DNA of 64,000 nt from Candidatus Phyllobacterium onerii (GTDB lineage: Bacteria; Pseudomonadota; Alphaproteobacteria; Rhizobiales; Rhizobiaceae): NCBI RefSeq assembly GCF_028331445.1, contig NZ_JAQMHX010000016.1, positions 1-64,000 on the forward strand, given 5' to 3'. The notes beneath the pieces were generated by a model. The model worked only from the letters and a program-made list of their open reading frames with translations, was not told where the DNA came from and searched no databases. The position numbers and the translations under genes were made by a program. Positions 8,390 through 17,795 of the stretch are shown here, piece by piece. Numbering within the stretch: position 1 is the stretch's first letter; every line of letters begins with the position of its first letter.

Positions 8390-9439
8390 ATGAACAGATA
8401 TTCCTTCGGCTTCTGGATATTCGTTTTGTGCGTCGTCGCCATCAGCGGCGTGGTTTACGGCGCAATATTCTATGATGACTGGTCGCTGATTGGCGCCGTT
8501 TTCGCCCTGTTTGTCTGTGTTCCGGTCATTGCCTTTGAGCGGGGACTGCTGCTGCCGCGTCTGAACGCCTGGGTTACATCTCTTTCGACCCCGGCCTATA
8601 TTATTTTCTCCCTTCTGGTTTTCTATTTGATGGTCAGCGTGGCTTTCGCGGCCTGTGGTGGACTGCTTTGGCTCTTAGGGCGTCTCAAGGTGGTCACTTG
8701 GCAGGAGGCTGTCATTTTGCCGGCGGATATCTTGCTCTACACGATGGGGGTGTCGCTGATCCTCAGTTTTGTCACCCGCGTCCGCGAACTGCTCGGCCGC
8801 GATGTCTTCGCCAGTCTGCTTCTTGGCCGGTACCGCAAACCCATCGAAGAAGAGCGGGTGTTCCTGTTCATCGATCTTGTCGGATCTACGTCTTTTGCCG
8901 AGGAATTCGGGGATTTGCGCGCGCAACAGTTTCTCAGCGCGCTTTTTACGGCTTTCGCCAAACCGGTGCGACAGTATCGAGGCACCATTGACGATTATAT
9001 TGGTGATGCGGCGATTATAACCTGGCCGATGGCGCGCGGGTTGAGACAAGATAACTGCGTGAAGTGTGCATTCGCGATCGTGGACGCGATCGAGGCCGAC
9101 GCTGATAAATGGCTGCAGAAATTCGGTCGGGTGCCGCGTCTGCGCATAGCTCTGCATGGCGGGCCCATTGTCACCGCAGAAGTCGGAGTGGATCACCACA
9201 AGATCGCTTATTTTGGCGATACCGTGAATACGACAGCACGTCTGGAAGGCCTGAGCCGCACACTCGGCGTGCCGATATTGATTTCGAGCGATCTGGCGAA
9301 ACGCCTGGAATTTTCGGGCGACATCAAAGCTGAATATCTCGGCCAGCATGCGCTGAAGGGCAGGGGCCAGTCGCTCGGTGTCATGGCGTTGAGACGGGAG
9401 AAGGAACCTGCACTAAAGCTGGTGGCTCGGAGTGCCTAA
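8390..9439 (+). CDS. Membrane-bound class III adenylate/guanylate cyclase
   Basis: 349 residues. Four hydrophobic segments fill residues 8-25, 32-50, 67-92 and 105-125. A class III cyclase domain follows: metal aspartate in FLFIDLVGSTSF (near 165), second metal aspartate in YIGDAAIITWP (near 208), and FGDTVNTTARLEGL (near 278), which holds the transition-state residues. It should make cAMP (or cGMP) at the inner membrane face. It is monocistronic and divergent from the ABC exporter; the 8183-8389 spacer shows no other feature. The signal sensed is unknown. Confidence 0.88.
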   Translation: MNRYSFGFWIFVLCVVAISGVVYGAIFYDDWSLIGAVFALFVCVPVIAFERGLLLPRLNAWVTSLSTPAYIIFSLLVFYLMVSVAFAACGGLLWLLGRLKVVTWQEAVILPADILLYTMGVSLILSFVTRVRELLGRDVFASLLLGRYRKPIEEERVFLFIDLVGSTSFAEEFGDLRAQQFLSALFTAFAKPVRQYRGTIDDYIGDAAIITWPMARGLRQDNCVKCAFAIVDAIEADADKWLQKFGRVPRLRIALHGGPIVTAEVGVDHHKIAYFGDTVNTTARLEGLSRTLGVPILISSDLAKRLEFSGDIKAEYLGQHALKGRGQSLGVMALRREKEPALKLVARSA

Positions 9440-9575
9440 CGTATATTCTGCCCTCGACAATTTCTGTCCACAAAGCGTCAAATCGGCGGATTGGGCGGTG
9501 ACAGCGCTTGTGCGGTGCGATATGGTCTCCTTCGTCGAGGGTCTTCGGTTGTAGAATCAAGGGCCCTGTCAATTT

Positions 9576-9816
9576 GCGGGAGAGTGTCTTTGCACAGCGA
9601 TGTGCAGGTCCACCGAAGGGGAAATCGCCCGAAATCTCTCAGGTAGCAAGAACCGCAAAAGGATAAGACAACTCTGGAAAGTCGAGGGAAACCTCGCGCC
9701 GAAGGTGTAAGTGCAGCCGGACGTAAGTCCTAAGCTGCGCGAGTCTCTCAGGCTTCCGACAGAGGGGCAAAGAAACGGTCCGTCCTTGTGGCGGGGATCT
9801 TTGCACGACTCTGGAG
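9576..9816 (+). promoter_or_regulatory. Tandem glycine riboswitch upstream of gcvT
   Basis: Two consecutive glycine aptamers are visible. The first holds GCGGGAGAG (from 9576), CCGAAGGGGAAA, CGAAATCTCTCAGGTA and ACTCTGGAAAG (to about 9681). The second holds GCCGAAGGTGTAA, GAGTCTCTCAGGC and ACTCTGGAG (9809-9816). These are the conserved internal-loop and closing-strand elements of the class. The final GGAG is also the Shine-Dalgarno of gcvT, five bases before its ATG, so glycine binding could act on translation directly. Confidence 0.93.
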
Positions 9817-9821
9817 TAAAA

Positions 9822-10925
9822 ATGGGCGCTGAAAAAAACCTGAAATCATTGCCGCTTGATGATCTGCATAAAGCCGCCGGCGCGCGCTTTGGCGGGTTTG
9901 CAGGCTGGTCCATGCCAATCACTTATCCATTGGGGGTGATGAAAGAGCATCTGCATACGCGCGAGAAAGCCGGGCTGTTCGACATCTCGCACATGCAGCT
10001 GTTCGATATTGCAGGACCCGGAACAGCGGCGCTGCTTTCCCATATTTGCCCGTTAGATGCAGATGCGCTGGCGACAGGGCAATCCAAATATACATTCTTT
10101 CTCAACGAACAGGCGGGCATTCTCGATGATCTGATTGTCACGAGATTGGGCGGAGACCATTTCATGGTCGTCGCCAATGCCGGCAATGCAGCCGCTGACG
10201 AAGCGCATTTGCGCGACGTTGCGAAGGGCTTTGATTGCAAGATCGAAGCGCTTGATCGCGTGTTCCTGGCAATTCAGGGACCGCAGGCGGTGGATGTGCT
10301 GCGTGTGGCCGGAGTTCCCGGAACAGAGCTTGCGTTCATGCATGGCTTCGAGCCCAAGCCTGGCTGGTTCATGAGCCGCTCGGGCTATACAGGGGAGGAC
10401 GGTTTCGAGATCGGCCTGCCAGCAGATGAAGCGCGCGAACTCGCGACCGTGCTCCTTGCAGACGAACGCGTGGCGTGGGTCGGGCTTGCTGCGCGTGACA
10501 GTCTGCGACTGGAGGCCGGCCTCTGCCTGCACGGCCAGGACATCACGCCGGACATCGATCCCGTCGATGCAGGTCTTACCTGGGCGATCGCCAAGCCAGT
10601 GCGTGAAAAGGCCGGATTCATCGGCGCCAAAGCTCTGCTCGACAAGATCGCCAAGGGGCCGGGAAGAAAACGCGTGGGTCTGAAACCCGATAGCCGCCAG
10701 CCTGTGCGGTCTGATTCCATTCTGGTCGATATCCACGGCAATGCGGTCGGTGTCGTGACATCGGGCGGTTTCGGGCCCTCGGCAGGCTTTCCTGTTGCGA
10801 TGGGCTATGTCGGCAAGGATTTCGCCCCCATCGGTACCCAGGTTTTCGCCGAAGTGCGCGGTAACCGCATTGCACTCCACGTTCATTCACTTCCCTTCAC
10901 TCCACACCGCTACCACAAAGGATAA
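9822..10925 (+). CDS. gcvT: Glycine cleavage system aminomethyltransferase, T protein
   Basis: 367 residues. Transfers the methylene group from H-protein-bound aminomethyl to tetrahydrofolate with release of ammonia. Family marks include [11 protein letters not shown] near the N terminus, [19 protein letters not shown], and the folate-site region [11 protein letters not shown] near 190. The start is the ATG five bases after the riboswitch GGAG; an upstream in-frame ATG at 9711 lies inside the riboswitch and is rejected. First gene of the gcvT-gcvH-gcvP operon. Confidence 0.96.
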   Translation: MGAEKNLKSLPLDDLHKAAGARFGGFAGWSMPITYPLGVMKEHLHTREKAGLFDISHMQLFDIAGPGTAALLSHICPLDADALATGQSKYTFFLNEQAGILDDLIVTRLGGDHFMVVANAGNAAADEAHLRDVAKGFDCKIEALDRVFLAIQGPQAVDVLRVAGVPGTELAFMHGFEPKPGWFMSRSGYTGEDGFEIGLPADEARELATVLLADERVAWVGLAARDSLRLEAGLCLHGQDITPDIDPVDAGLTWAIAKPVREKAGFIGAKALLDKIAKGPGRKRVGLKPDSRQPVRSDSILVDIHGNAVGVVTSGGFGPSAGFPVAMGYVGKDFAPIGTQVFAEVRGNRIALHVHSLPFTPHRYHKG

Positions 10926-10930
10926 TTCAG

Positions 10931-11299
10931 ATGGCAGCCACTTATTTTACCGAAGATCACGAATGGGTCCGCGTCGAAGACGGCATCGCCACCGTCGGCA
11001 TTACCGATCATGCGCAGGACCAGCTCGGCGATCTCGTCTTCGTTCAATTGCCGGATGTCGGTCAATACTTGTCGAAGGGTGATGCCGCTGTTGTGGTGGA
11101 ATCGGTCAAGGCGGCTTCGGATGTCTATGCGCCGCTGGACGGCGAAGTGACTGAAGTCAACGAAGCGACGGCAAGCGATCCCGCGCTGGTCAATTCTTCG
11201 GCAACCGGCGATGGCTGGCTATGGAAGATGAAATTGTCCGACACGGACCAGTTGACCGGTTTGCTCGACGAAGCCGGCTACAAAGCGATTATTGGTTGA
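10931..11299 (+). CDS. gcvH: Glycine cleavage system H protein
   Basis: 122 residues, the normal size. The lipoyl-lysine lies in [20 protein letters not shown] near residue 60, in the usual ESVKA context. The N-terminal [30 protein letters not shown] is the standard H-protein start. It shuttles the aminomethyl group between P and T proteins. It is five bases after gcvT and six before gcvP. Confidence 0.97.
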   Translation: MAATYFTEDHEWVRVEDGIATVGITDHAQDQLGDLVFVQLPDVGQYLSKGDAAVVVESVKAASDVYAPLDGEVTEVNEATASDPALVNSSATGDGWLWKMKLSDTDQLTGLLDEAGYKAIIG

Positions 11300-11305
11300 T
11301 CGATC

Positions 11306-14104
11306 ATGAATAAAAGCATTTTTCCGTTTTCCGACCGCCATATCGGCCCGAGCATACATGGCTCACGCGCAATGCTGGCGGCACTAGGCATTCCCTCGCT
11401 GGAAACCCTGATTTCACAGGCTGTACCGAAATCCATTCGTCTGGAACGGCCGCTGAACATTCCCGAAGCTGCCAATGAGGCGGAAGCACTGGCGGAACTC
11501 AGCCTCAAGATGGGTCAGAACAAGACCCATAAGAGCTTCATCGGGCAGGGCTATCACGGCACGCACGTACCCGCGGTCATCCAGCGCAATCTCTTTGAGA
11601 ACCCCGCGTGGTACACGGCTTATACGCCCTACCAGTCAGAGATAAGTCAGGGACGGCTGGAGTTGCTGTTCCATTTCCAGACATTGGTTACAGAACTGAC
11701 AGGCTTGCCGGTTGCATCCGCATCGCTGCTGGACGAGGCGACCGCAGTGGCGGAAGCCGTTGGCATCGCCTACCGTCATCATCGCGAAAAGCGTAACCGC
11801 ATCGTGCTTGCGGGAGAAGTGCATCCGCAGATCCTCGATGTGGTCAGGACCCGCGCCGAGCCTCTTGGCATGAGCGTGAACGGCGGCGAGATCGATGCCA
11901 GCGTCGCGGCGATCATCGTGCCATGGCCCGACACCTATGGTGTCTATGGCGATCACTCGGCGATCATCAAGGCTGCAAAAGCGGCCGGCGCGCTGGTTAT
12001 TGTGGTCGCTGATCCCCTCGCGCTGACGATCACAGCTTCCCCTGCTTCGCTTGGGGCGGATATTGCCGCTGGTTCCATGCAGCGCTTCGGCGTTCCGATC
12101 GGCTATGGTGGACCGCATGCAGCATATCTCGCAGTGAGCGATAATCTTACCCGGCTTATCCCAGGACGTCTGGTTGGCCAGTCGGTAGACAGCAAGGGGC
12201 GACCGGGCTACCGCCTCGCGCTGCAAACTCGCGAGCAGCATATCCGCCGCGACAAGGCGACATCGAATATCTGTACCGCTCAGGCACTGCTTGCCAATAT
12301 GGCGGTGTCCTTCGCCATCTGGCATGGTCCGCAGGGACTTCGGGCTATTGCAGCCCAAGTTCATGCAAGAGCTGCGCGTCTTGCAGCGGGACTTGAGGCT
12401 GCCGGCCTCAAGCTTGGCGGCGAACGCTTCTTCGATACGATAACGGTCAGCGTCCCCGGCACGGCGACTTCCATTGCTGACGCTGCCGAAAAGGGCGGGC
12501 GCTTGCTCCGGGTCATTGATCAGGACCGGCTCGGCATTACCGTTGACGAGACGACAACGGACGGGGACCTCAGCGCAGTTGCAGCGCTGTTCGGTGCAAG
12601 CTTGCCGAATGATCCCGGTCTAAAGCTGCCAAATACACGGCCAGCTGAAGGGTTTATGACCCAGGCCGTGTTTCATCAGCAACGCTCCGAAACCGAGATG
12701 ATGCGTTTCCTGCGCCGGCTTGCCGACAAGGATCTGGCACTTGACCGTGCCATGATCCCGCTGGGCTCCTGTACGATGAAGCTCAACGCCGCAGCCGAAA
12801 TGCTGCCCGTCAGCTGGACGAGCATCGCCAATGTGCACCCCTTTGCGCCATCCGATCACGCGATCGGGTATAAATCGCTGACGGATGATCTTGAAGCGTG
12901 GCTGTCCGAGATTACCGGATTCGATGCGGTTTCCCTGCAGCCGAATGCAGGCAGTCAAGGCGAATATGCGGGCTTGCTTGCCATCCGCCGCTATCATCTC
13001 GACCGCGGTGACGATCATCGCGATATCTGCCTCATTCCTGAATCGGCGCATGGCACCAACCCGGCCAGCGCGCACATGGCAGGCATGAGAGTCGTCGTCG
13101 TCGCTTGCGAAGAAGCGGGTGACATCGATCTCGACGATCTGACGGCCAAGGCTGAGATGCACAGTGACAACCTCGCAGCGCTGATGATCACGTACCCCTC
13201 GACACACGGGGTGTTCGAGGAGGGCGTGAAAGATATTTGCGCGGTTATCCACGGCCACGGCGGACAGGTTTATTTCGATGGCGCTAACCTCAATGCGCTG
13301 GTTGGTCTGGCTCGTCCCGGCGATATCGGGGCAGATGTTTGCCATATGAACCTGCACAAGACCTTCTGCATTCCGCATGGCGGAGGCGGGCCGGGTGTAG
13401 GGCCAATCGGCGTCAAAAAGCACTTGGCACCATTCCTGCCCGGGCACGTCGCTAAGGGTTCAGGGCATGCGGTTTCGGCAGCACCATTCGGCAGTGCGTC
13501 GATCCTGCCTATCACCTGGATGTACATTCGCATGATGGGCGGCGACGGATTGAAGCGTGCGACCGAGATGGCGATCCTCAATGCCAATTACATCGCCGAA
13601 CGGCTGAAAGATACCTATCCCGTGCTGTTCCAGGGGCGCAATGGCCGTGTGGCGCATGAGTGTATCCTCGATACACGGGTATTGAAGGAAAGCGCCGGGA
13701 TCAACGTCGAAGACATTGCCAAACGGCTCATCGACTATGGCTTTCACGCGCCGACCATGTCCTGGCCCATTGCTGGAACGCTGATGGTCGAGCCGACCGA
13801 GTCGGAATCGAAACGTGAGATCGACCGATTCTGTGATGCGATGATTGCCATTGCCAACGAGGCGGCAAAAGTGGCGAGTGGTGAGTGGCCAAAGGATGAT
13901 AATCCGCTGGTCAATGCACCGCATCCAGCCGGTGACGTTCTGGCCGATGACTGGTCACATCCCTACAGTCGCAGCGAGGCGAGCCTCCCGGCTGACGAAA
14001 GCGAAGACAATCCCAAGTATTGGCCTCCGGTTTCGCGCGTCGACAATGTCGCTGGCGACCGCAATCTGGTTTGCTCCTGCCCGCCTATGCAGGCTTATAG
14101 CTAG
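11306..14104 (+). CDS. gcvP: Glycine dehydrogenase (decarboxylating), P protein
   Basis: 932 residues, the long single-chain form fusing both P-protein halves. The PLP lysine is in [20 protein letters not shown] near residue 685. It opens with FSDRHIGPS and has YYTPYQ-like [15 protein letters not shown] near residue 110, both typical of GcvP. It decarboxylates glycine and passes the aminomethyl group to GcvH. No gcvL-type dihydrolipoamide dehydrogenase is present here; it must be encoded elsewhere. Confidence 0.97.
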   Translation: MNKSIFPFSDRHIGPSIHGSRAMLAALGIPSLETLISQAVPKSIRLERPLNIPEAANEAEALAELSLKMGQNKTHKSFIGQGYHGTHVPAVIQRNLFENPAWYTAYTPYQSEISQGRLELLFHFQTLVTELTGLPVASASLLDEATAVAEAVGIAYRHHREKRNRIVLAGEVHPQILDVVRTRAEPLGMSVNGGEIDASVAAIIVPWPDTYGVYGDHSAIIKAAKAAGALVIVVADPLALTITASPASLGADIAAGSMQRFGVPIGYGGPHAAYLAVSDNLTRLIPGRLVGQSVDSKGRPGYRLALQTREQHIRRDKATSNICTAQALLANMAVSFAIWHGPQGLRAIAAQVHARAARLAAGLEAAGLKLGGERFFDTITVSVPGTATSIADAAEKGGRLLRVIDQDRLGITVDETTTDGDLSAVAALFGASLPNDPGLKLPNTRPAEGFMTQAVFHQQRSETEMMRFLRRLADKDLALDRAMIPLGSCTMKLNAAAEMLPVSWTSIANVHPFAPSDHAIGYKSLTDDLEAWLSEITGFDAVSLQPNAGSQGEYAGLLAIRRYHLDRGDDHRDICLIPESAHGTNPASAHMAGMRVVVVACEEAGDIDLDDLTAKAEMHSDNLAALMITYPSTHGVFEEGVKDICAVIHGHGGQVYFDGANLNALVGLARPGDIGADVCHMNLHKTFCIPHGGGGPGVGPIGVKKHLAPFLPGHVAKGSGHAVSAAPFGSASILPITWMYIRMMGGDGLKRATEMAILNANYIAERLKDTYPVLFQGRNGRVAHECILDTRVLKESAGINVEDIAKRLIDYGFHAPTMSWPIAGTLMVEPTESESKREIDRFCDAMIAIANEAAKVASGEWPKDDNPLVNAPHPAGDVLADDWSHPYSRSEASLPADESEDNPKYWPPVSRVDNVAGDRNLVCSCPPMQAYS

Positions 14105-14120
14105 ATATCGCCTATTGCTA

Positions 14121-14146
14121 AGGCGCCGGAACGTATCCCGGCGCCT
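14121..14146 (+). terminator. GC-rich hairpin at the end of the gcv operon
   Basis: A 9-bp perfect stem AGGCGCCGG (14121-14129) / CCGGCGCCT (14138-14146) with an eight-base loop, 17 bases after the gcvP stop and just before the stop of a convergent gene. There is no strong T run, so termination may be factor-assisted or the hairpin may protect the transcript 3' end. Confidence 0.55.
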
Positions 14147-14157
14147 CAGCGTTTCAG

Positions 14158-15219
14158 TCACCAATTTGGTGTGAGGCGCAATTCGTCATTGTTGTTGCCC
14201 GTGACCGGATCGAGTTGCGTTGCCAGCTGACGCAATGCAAGCGGCAAAGCCTGCAAGTCGCTGGATTCAAAAGAAAGATGCGGCAGTTGCTTGGCGATGA
14301 GTTCGGCTACGATCCGTGCTTGCTGTTCATCCCGTATACGCTTGGCCGCATCGCGATCGGCTCGCCGTGATAACCACAATTTATGCAGCGCGAAGGCTCG
14401 GGGATCCGGGCAGGAATAGGCCAACGGGTAGCCTCGCTCATCGATTACTATAGCCTGTGCCTTTGGACTGTTGACGAGCCAGGACAGCCCCTCGATTTCA
14501 ATCGCCTGCAGATCGTCGGCATCAACGCTGAAACGCGTCTTTTCTTTTGATGACATGACGTCTTTCGGTACGGGCTTGATGAGATCCACCAGAAAACCGT
14601 CCCGGTTCGCTGCCCTATAGCCGTTCCTGGCCAAAGGTACGAACGAATGGTCGATTTTCTGCAGAAGGCCGATCAATCCCTTGTGGGAAAAGTCCTTGGT
14701 TATCAACCGCAGGTTGAACCGCGAATCCATCAACAGGTCGACATCCTGCGTCGAAAGCAATCCGCTGGTGATGTGAACGGCGGCCATGCGTTCATAGACA
14801 AACAGTGCATTGGTGCCGACAACATCAATGGCCGTGCCTATGAGACCGAGCTTGTCGAGTGCACGGAGAATACGGGCCGTCAAAAGCGGTACACGGCCCA
14901 AAGCCATGGCGCGATTGACCGGAGCCAATTCATCCAGGCGTTGTGCAAGGCGCGCTACGCGCTCCTTGGAATTGTCGCGGCCAGCATGGAACTGGCTATA
15001 GATCGTCTCGGTTTCAGGCGATCGCGGGCCCAAAGATTTCCATATTCCGTTGGTCTTTTTGTAGAGATATTCCATGTCATTCGTGCTTTTCTTCCACGAC
15101 ATCGACCCGGAAAAGCGCTGCTCATATTCCTTCAAGCTACTCCGATAGACCTCATAAGCCTGCGTAGTATCGATGTGCTGGCGTATTTGTTCAGAGGATA
15201 ATTCATTGAATTTACTCAT
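14158..15219 (-). CDS. GSU2403-type nucleotidyltransferase-fold protein
   Basis: 353 residues. The central part (about 120-175) reads GTAIDVVGTNALFVYERMAAV then STQDVDLLMD, the minimal nucleotidyltransferase layout: a G[T/S]-containing helix followed by a DxD-like pair (here D in QDVDLL). It is followed by an antitoxin/substrate-like region ending in an HKLWLSRR..RDxxKRxRDxxQA motif common to this family. It resembles the uncharacterised GSU2403 / NTP_transf_8 group. Function is unknown; relatives are sometimes linked to toxin-antitoxin-like or defence loci. No partner gene adjoins it. Its start codon abuts the first of four AGGGATAA motifs, which suggests autoregulation. Confidence 0.65.
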   Translation of the reverse strand: MSKFNELSSEQIRQHIDTTQAYEVYRSSLKEYEQRFSGSMSWKKSTNDMEYLYKKTNGIWKSLGPRSPETETIYSQFHAGRDNSKERVARLAQRLDELAPVNRAMALGRVPLLTARILRALDKLGLIGTAIDVVGTNALFVYERMAAVHITSGLLSTQDVDLLMDSRFNLRLITKDFSHKGLIGLLQKIDHSFVPLARNGYRAANRDGFLVDLIKPVPKDVMSSKEKTRFSVDADDLQAIEIEGLSWLVNSPKAQAIVIDERGYPLAYSCPDPRAFALHKLWLSRRADRDAAKRIRDEQQARIVAELIAKQLPHLSFESSDLQALPLALRQLATQLDPVTGNNNDELRLTPNW

Positions 15220-15220
15220 C

Positions 15221-15340
15221 TTATCCCTATGAGGTAGCATACTGAGCGTAAAAGGGATAATATCACATATATTCGGGATTAAAATACTGATTCACAACGT
15301 ATTATCCCTAAGATTCCAAATCCGGCGCACAAAGGGATAA
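15221..15340. promoter_or_regulatory. Two operator-like inverted pairs of AGGGATAA
   Basis: The 8-mer AGGGATAA occurs four times in alternating orientation: minus at 15221-15228, plus at 15253-15260, minus at 15302-15309, plus at 15333-15340. Each minus/plus pair spans 39-40 bases with a 24/23-base interval, about three helical turns between half sites. The copy at 15221 overlaps the ribosome-binding region of the nucleotidyltransferase-fold gene. The arrangement looks like binding sites for a dimeric or looping repressor. Confidence 0.55.
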
Positions 15341-15416
15341 TGTCATAAGTTCCATAATTAAGCTTATGCAATTTTCTTGGTACAGCTGGCCCGAGTGCGC
15401 CATGTCACGCAAATGC

Positions 15417-16709
15417 CTATTCAGACTGGGCGGCGTGTTGTGCTCGGCCAGCCGCTCTATATTTTTCGAGGATTATCGGATCAATCGTAAACAATTCCTG
15501 CGCTCTGCCTACGCCGCGCAGCGCGAAGCGGCCAACGGATACCAGTTTTGCGCGTAGTTCTTCAGGCAGAGCTGCGGCGAAACGGTCGGAAAGGAGAACG
15601 TCCTGATCAACCGACCGGCACATGGAGGCAATGCGGCTGACTTCGTTTACTGCAGGTCCGACGACTGTAAAGTCAAGCCGCGTATCGCTACCGATATTGC
15701 CATAGAAAACCTCACCGATGTGAACGCCAAGATAAACATCCGTCGCGGGTGCACCGCTGGCTTTGCGCGTCTTGTTGAGTACCACCACGCGCTTGCGCAG
15801 GTGCATCTGCGCTTTCAATGCGGCGGTAGCCGCGCTTGCCGAATCCTCTTCGGTGAAAATCGCAAGTATGCCATCCCCGATCAGCTTCAATACATCGCCA
15901 CCCGCCTCCTGCACCGATGAAATGACGGCTTCAGCGTAGTCGTTCAACATGGGGATGATCGCATCAGGTGCAGCTGCATCGGAGATGCGAGTGTAATCCC
16001 GCAAGTCGGAATACCATAAAACCGCCTCGATGCGCTCGGCCGAACCGCGGTTGATCCTCCCTGCAAGCACGCGTTTCGCTGCATCACGGCCGAGATAGAC
16101 ATCGGCCAGTGTTCTGACGATGCGCGTGAGCGAAGCGCATTTGACGGCGAGAGCGAGACCCCTCACCAATCGCCTGAGCGCGTCTACATCGTTCTCGGAG
16201 AAACCCTCTGAATCAGCGGTCGACCAGGAGGAATAGAAGCAGTCCATCTCGCCGATGCTACCTTCGCTCGAAAACCGATTCATGAAAGCGAGATAATCGG
16301 TACAACCCTCGCTTTTGAGAGTCGTCAGATGACGGAAGCCGATATTATCAACCTCGGCAAGCCGATGGCGCATCTCGTCCTCACCGATCTGCAGGAGATG
16401 GTAGAAAGTGGAATTCTGCCAGTTGTCAGCGCTTTCGCCTTGTTGTGAGGAGCCATATTCGATGATGGCTTTCTCGACTTCCCCATCTCGACGCCACGGG
16501 AATGCCCTGCCCTCATATATCGGATGAAGCGTATCGACAAAGGCGCTCGCACGTTCGAGCTGAACGCCTGCAGCGAGGCATCGCGCGCAGAAGCCGTTGA
16601 ACAGGTCCATCTCTGACATGCCCGACAATCCTTGCAGATCAAGCCAGGTTTCGATTTCGACGATATCGGCTTCGTTCATGGTTTTGGCGCTCGCACTGCT
16701 GATGGCCAC
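15417..16709 (-). CDS. Soluble class III adenylate/guanylate cyclase
   Basis: 430 residues (or 420 from the ATG at 16679). No membrane segment is seen. Residues 1-210 form an unassigned helical sensory region. The class III cyclase domain follows: LWYSDLRDYTRIS near 232 with the first metal aspartate, LKLIGDGILAIF near 275 with the second, and LDFTVVGPAVNEVSRIASM near 345 with the catalytic Asn/Arg region. This one is cytoplasmic, unlike the cyclase at 8390. It is divergent from the type IV secretion locus. The input signal is unknown. Confidence 0.87.
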   Translation of the reverse strand: MAISSASAKTMNEADIVEIETWLDLQGLSGMSEMDLFNGFCARCLAAGVQLERASAFVDTLHPIYEGRAFPWRRDGEVEKAIIEYGSSQQGESADNWQNSTFYHLLQIGEDEMRHRLAEVDNIGFRHLTTLKSEGCTDYLAFMNRFSSEGSIGEMDCFYSSWSTADSEGFSENDVDALRRLVRGLALAVKCASLTRIVRTLADVYLGRDAAKRVLAGRINRGSAERIEAVLWYSDLRDYTRISDAAAPDAIIPMLNDYAEAVISSVQEAGGDVLKLIGDGILAIFTEEDSASAATAALKAQMHLRKRVVVLNKTRKASGAPATDVYLGVHIGEVFYGNIGSDTRLDFTVVGPAVNEVSRIASMCRSVDQDVLLSDRFAAALPEELRAKLVSVGRFALRGVGRAQELFTIDPIILEKYRAAGRAQHAAQSE

Positions 16710-17081
16710 GGCTTAACACGTTACGGTTGTTTGAAAAAGATTGTGGCGCCGTATCGTGCCGGAGTTTTTCAATATTTTCAACGATAGGTATCTTGGTAAA
16801 AATACAACCTAACTCACTGTAAATCGTCTAAAATTTCCAGATTTGGTAGCATAGAGCGACGATTTCATAATACTTAAGTCTCATTGACAGAAGTAGGTCA
16901 ACTAAATACTCGCATTGTATTGCAGGCTCTCGCATGGGCTAATTTCAACTGACTTTGAATTTGTTTAAACCGCATTTTTTGAACGTAAAGCGTATAATTC
17001 AACCGATTTAGGCGGAATGATTTTGAATCCAGTGTTTCAAGTGTCGCGTGCGTGCCTCGCGTTATGTTCCAGCTTTTTTCC
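16710..17081. other. AT-rich intergenic region upstream of the virB-like locus
   Basis: No supported gene. It contains an inverted repeat TTGAAAAA (16731-16738) / TTTTTCAA (16765-16772) close to the cyclase start, and a perfect TATAAT (16993-16998) about 84 bases before the virB8 ATG without a matching -35 box. The segment is clearly more AT-rich than its surroundings and is where the promoter of the secretion operon must lie. Confidence 0.4.
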
Positions 17082-17795
17082 ATGAGCGACCACGCGTCAA
17101 ACCATGAAAAGAAAACCGGCCCTGACGCCCGCTATTTTAGCGAGGCGGTCCGCTGGGAAAACGATGTCATCCGTTCGGTCGAGCGTTCCCGCTCCATGGC
17201 CTGGATCGTCGCCGGTATTAGCGCACTGCTGGCGGTTACGGCTATGGCTTGTCTGGCTTTGCTTCTGCCATTGAAAAGCTTCGAGCCCTATGTCATCGAG
17301 GTCGACAAGACCACCGGTTTCATGGAGATCAAACGGCCTCTCGCAGAAGGCGATCTGACGCAATCGGAAGCGGTCACAAGGATGAATGTCGTGCGCTACA
17401 TACGAGCGCGGGAGACCTATGATCCTTCTGCTGTACAGGACAATTTCGATATGGCGCAGATGTTGTCGACCGGCGATGCTGCGCGCGACCTTCTGAACCT
17501 TTACGGGCCGTCCAGTCCGACCAATCCCGTAAATCGCTTTGGCAGCGCGACGCGTGTACTGCCGACCATCAAGTCGATACAAATCCCCAACAACCGTACA
17601 GCAATCGTGCGGTTTTCGACGCAGCGCATAGGGCAGGATACAGGACCGGAGGAACACTGGGTTGCACTGATGCATTTCCGCTATTCGCGCGAGCCGATGA
17701 CCAATGAATGGCGTTTCGACAATCCGCTGGGTTTCCAGGTTATCGATTACCGCCGCGATCAGGAAAGCGTCCCCGCAAGCGGTGGCCAACCATGA
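17082..17795 (+). CDS. virB8: Type IV secretion protein VirB8
   Basis: 237 residues. A short cytoplasmic N terminus (YFSEAVRWENDVIRSVERSRSMAW) is followed by one membrane segment (about 38-62) and the periplasmic NTF2-like domain beginning LKSFEPYVIEVDKTTG, as in Brucella and Agrobacterium VirB8. It is an inner-membrane assembly factor of the translocation channel. In-frame GTG (17052) and ATG (17064) starts exist upstream; none has a good ribosome site, and the ATG at 17082 gives the family length. First gene of the secretion operon. Confidence 0.88.
   Translation: MSDHASNHEKKTGPDARYFSEAVRWENDVIRSVERSRSMAWIVAGISALLAVTAMACLALLLPLKSFEPYVIEVDKTTGFMEIKRPLAEGDLTQSEAVTRMNVVRYIRARETYDPSAVQDNFDMAQMLSTGDAARDLLNLYGPSSPTNPVNRFGSATRVLPTIKSIQIPNNRTAIVRFSTQRIGQDTGPEEHWVALMHFRYSREPMTNEWRFDNPLGFQVIDYRRDQESVPASGGQP

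Noticed and set aside
14158-15219. Toxin-antitoxin pair centred on the nucleotidyltransferase-fold gene
   Set aside because: No second small gene adjoins it on the same strand. The neighbours are gcvP and a cyclase, so a two-gene module cannot be supported.
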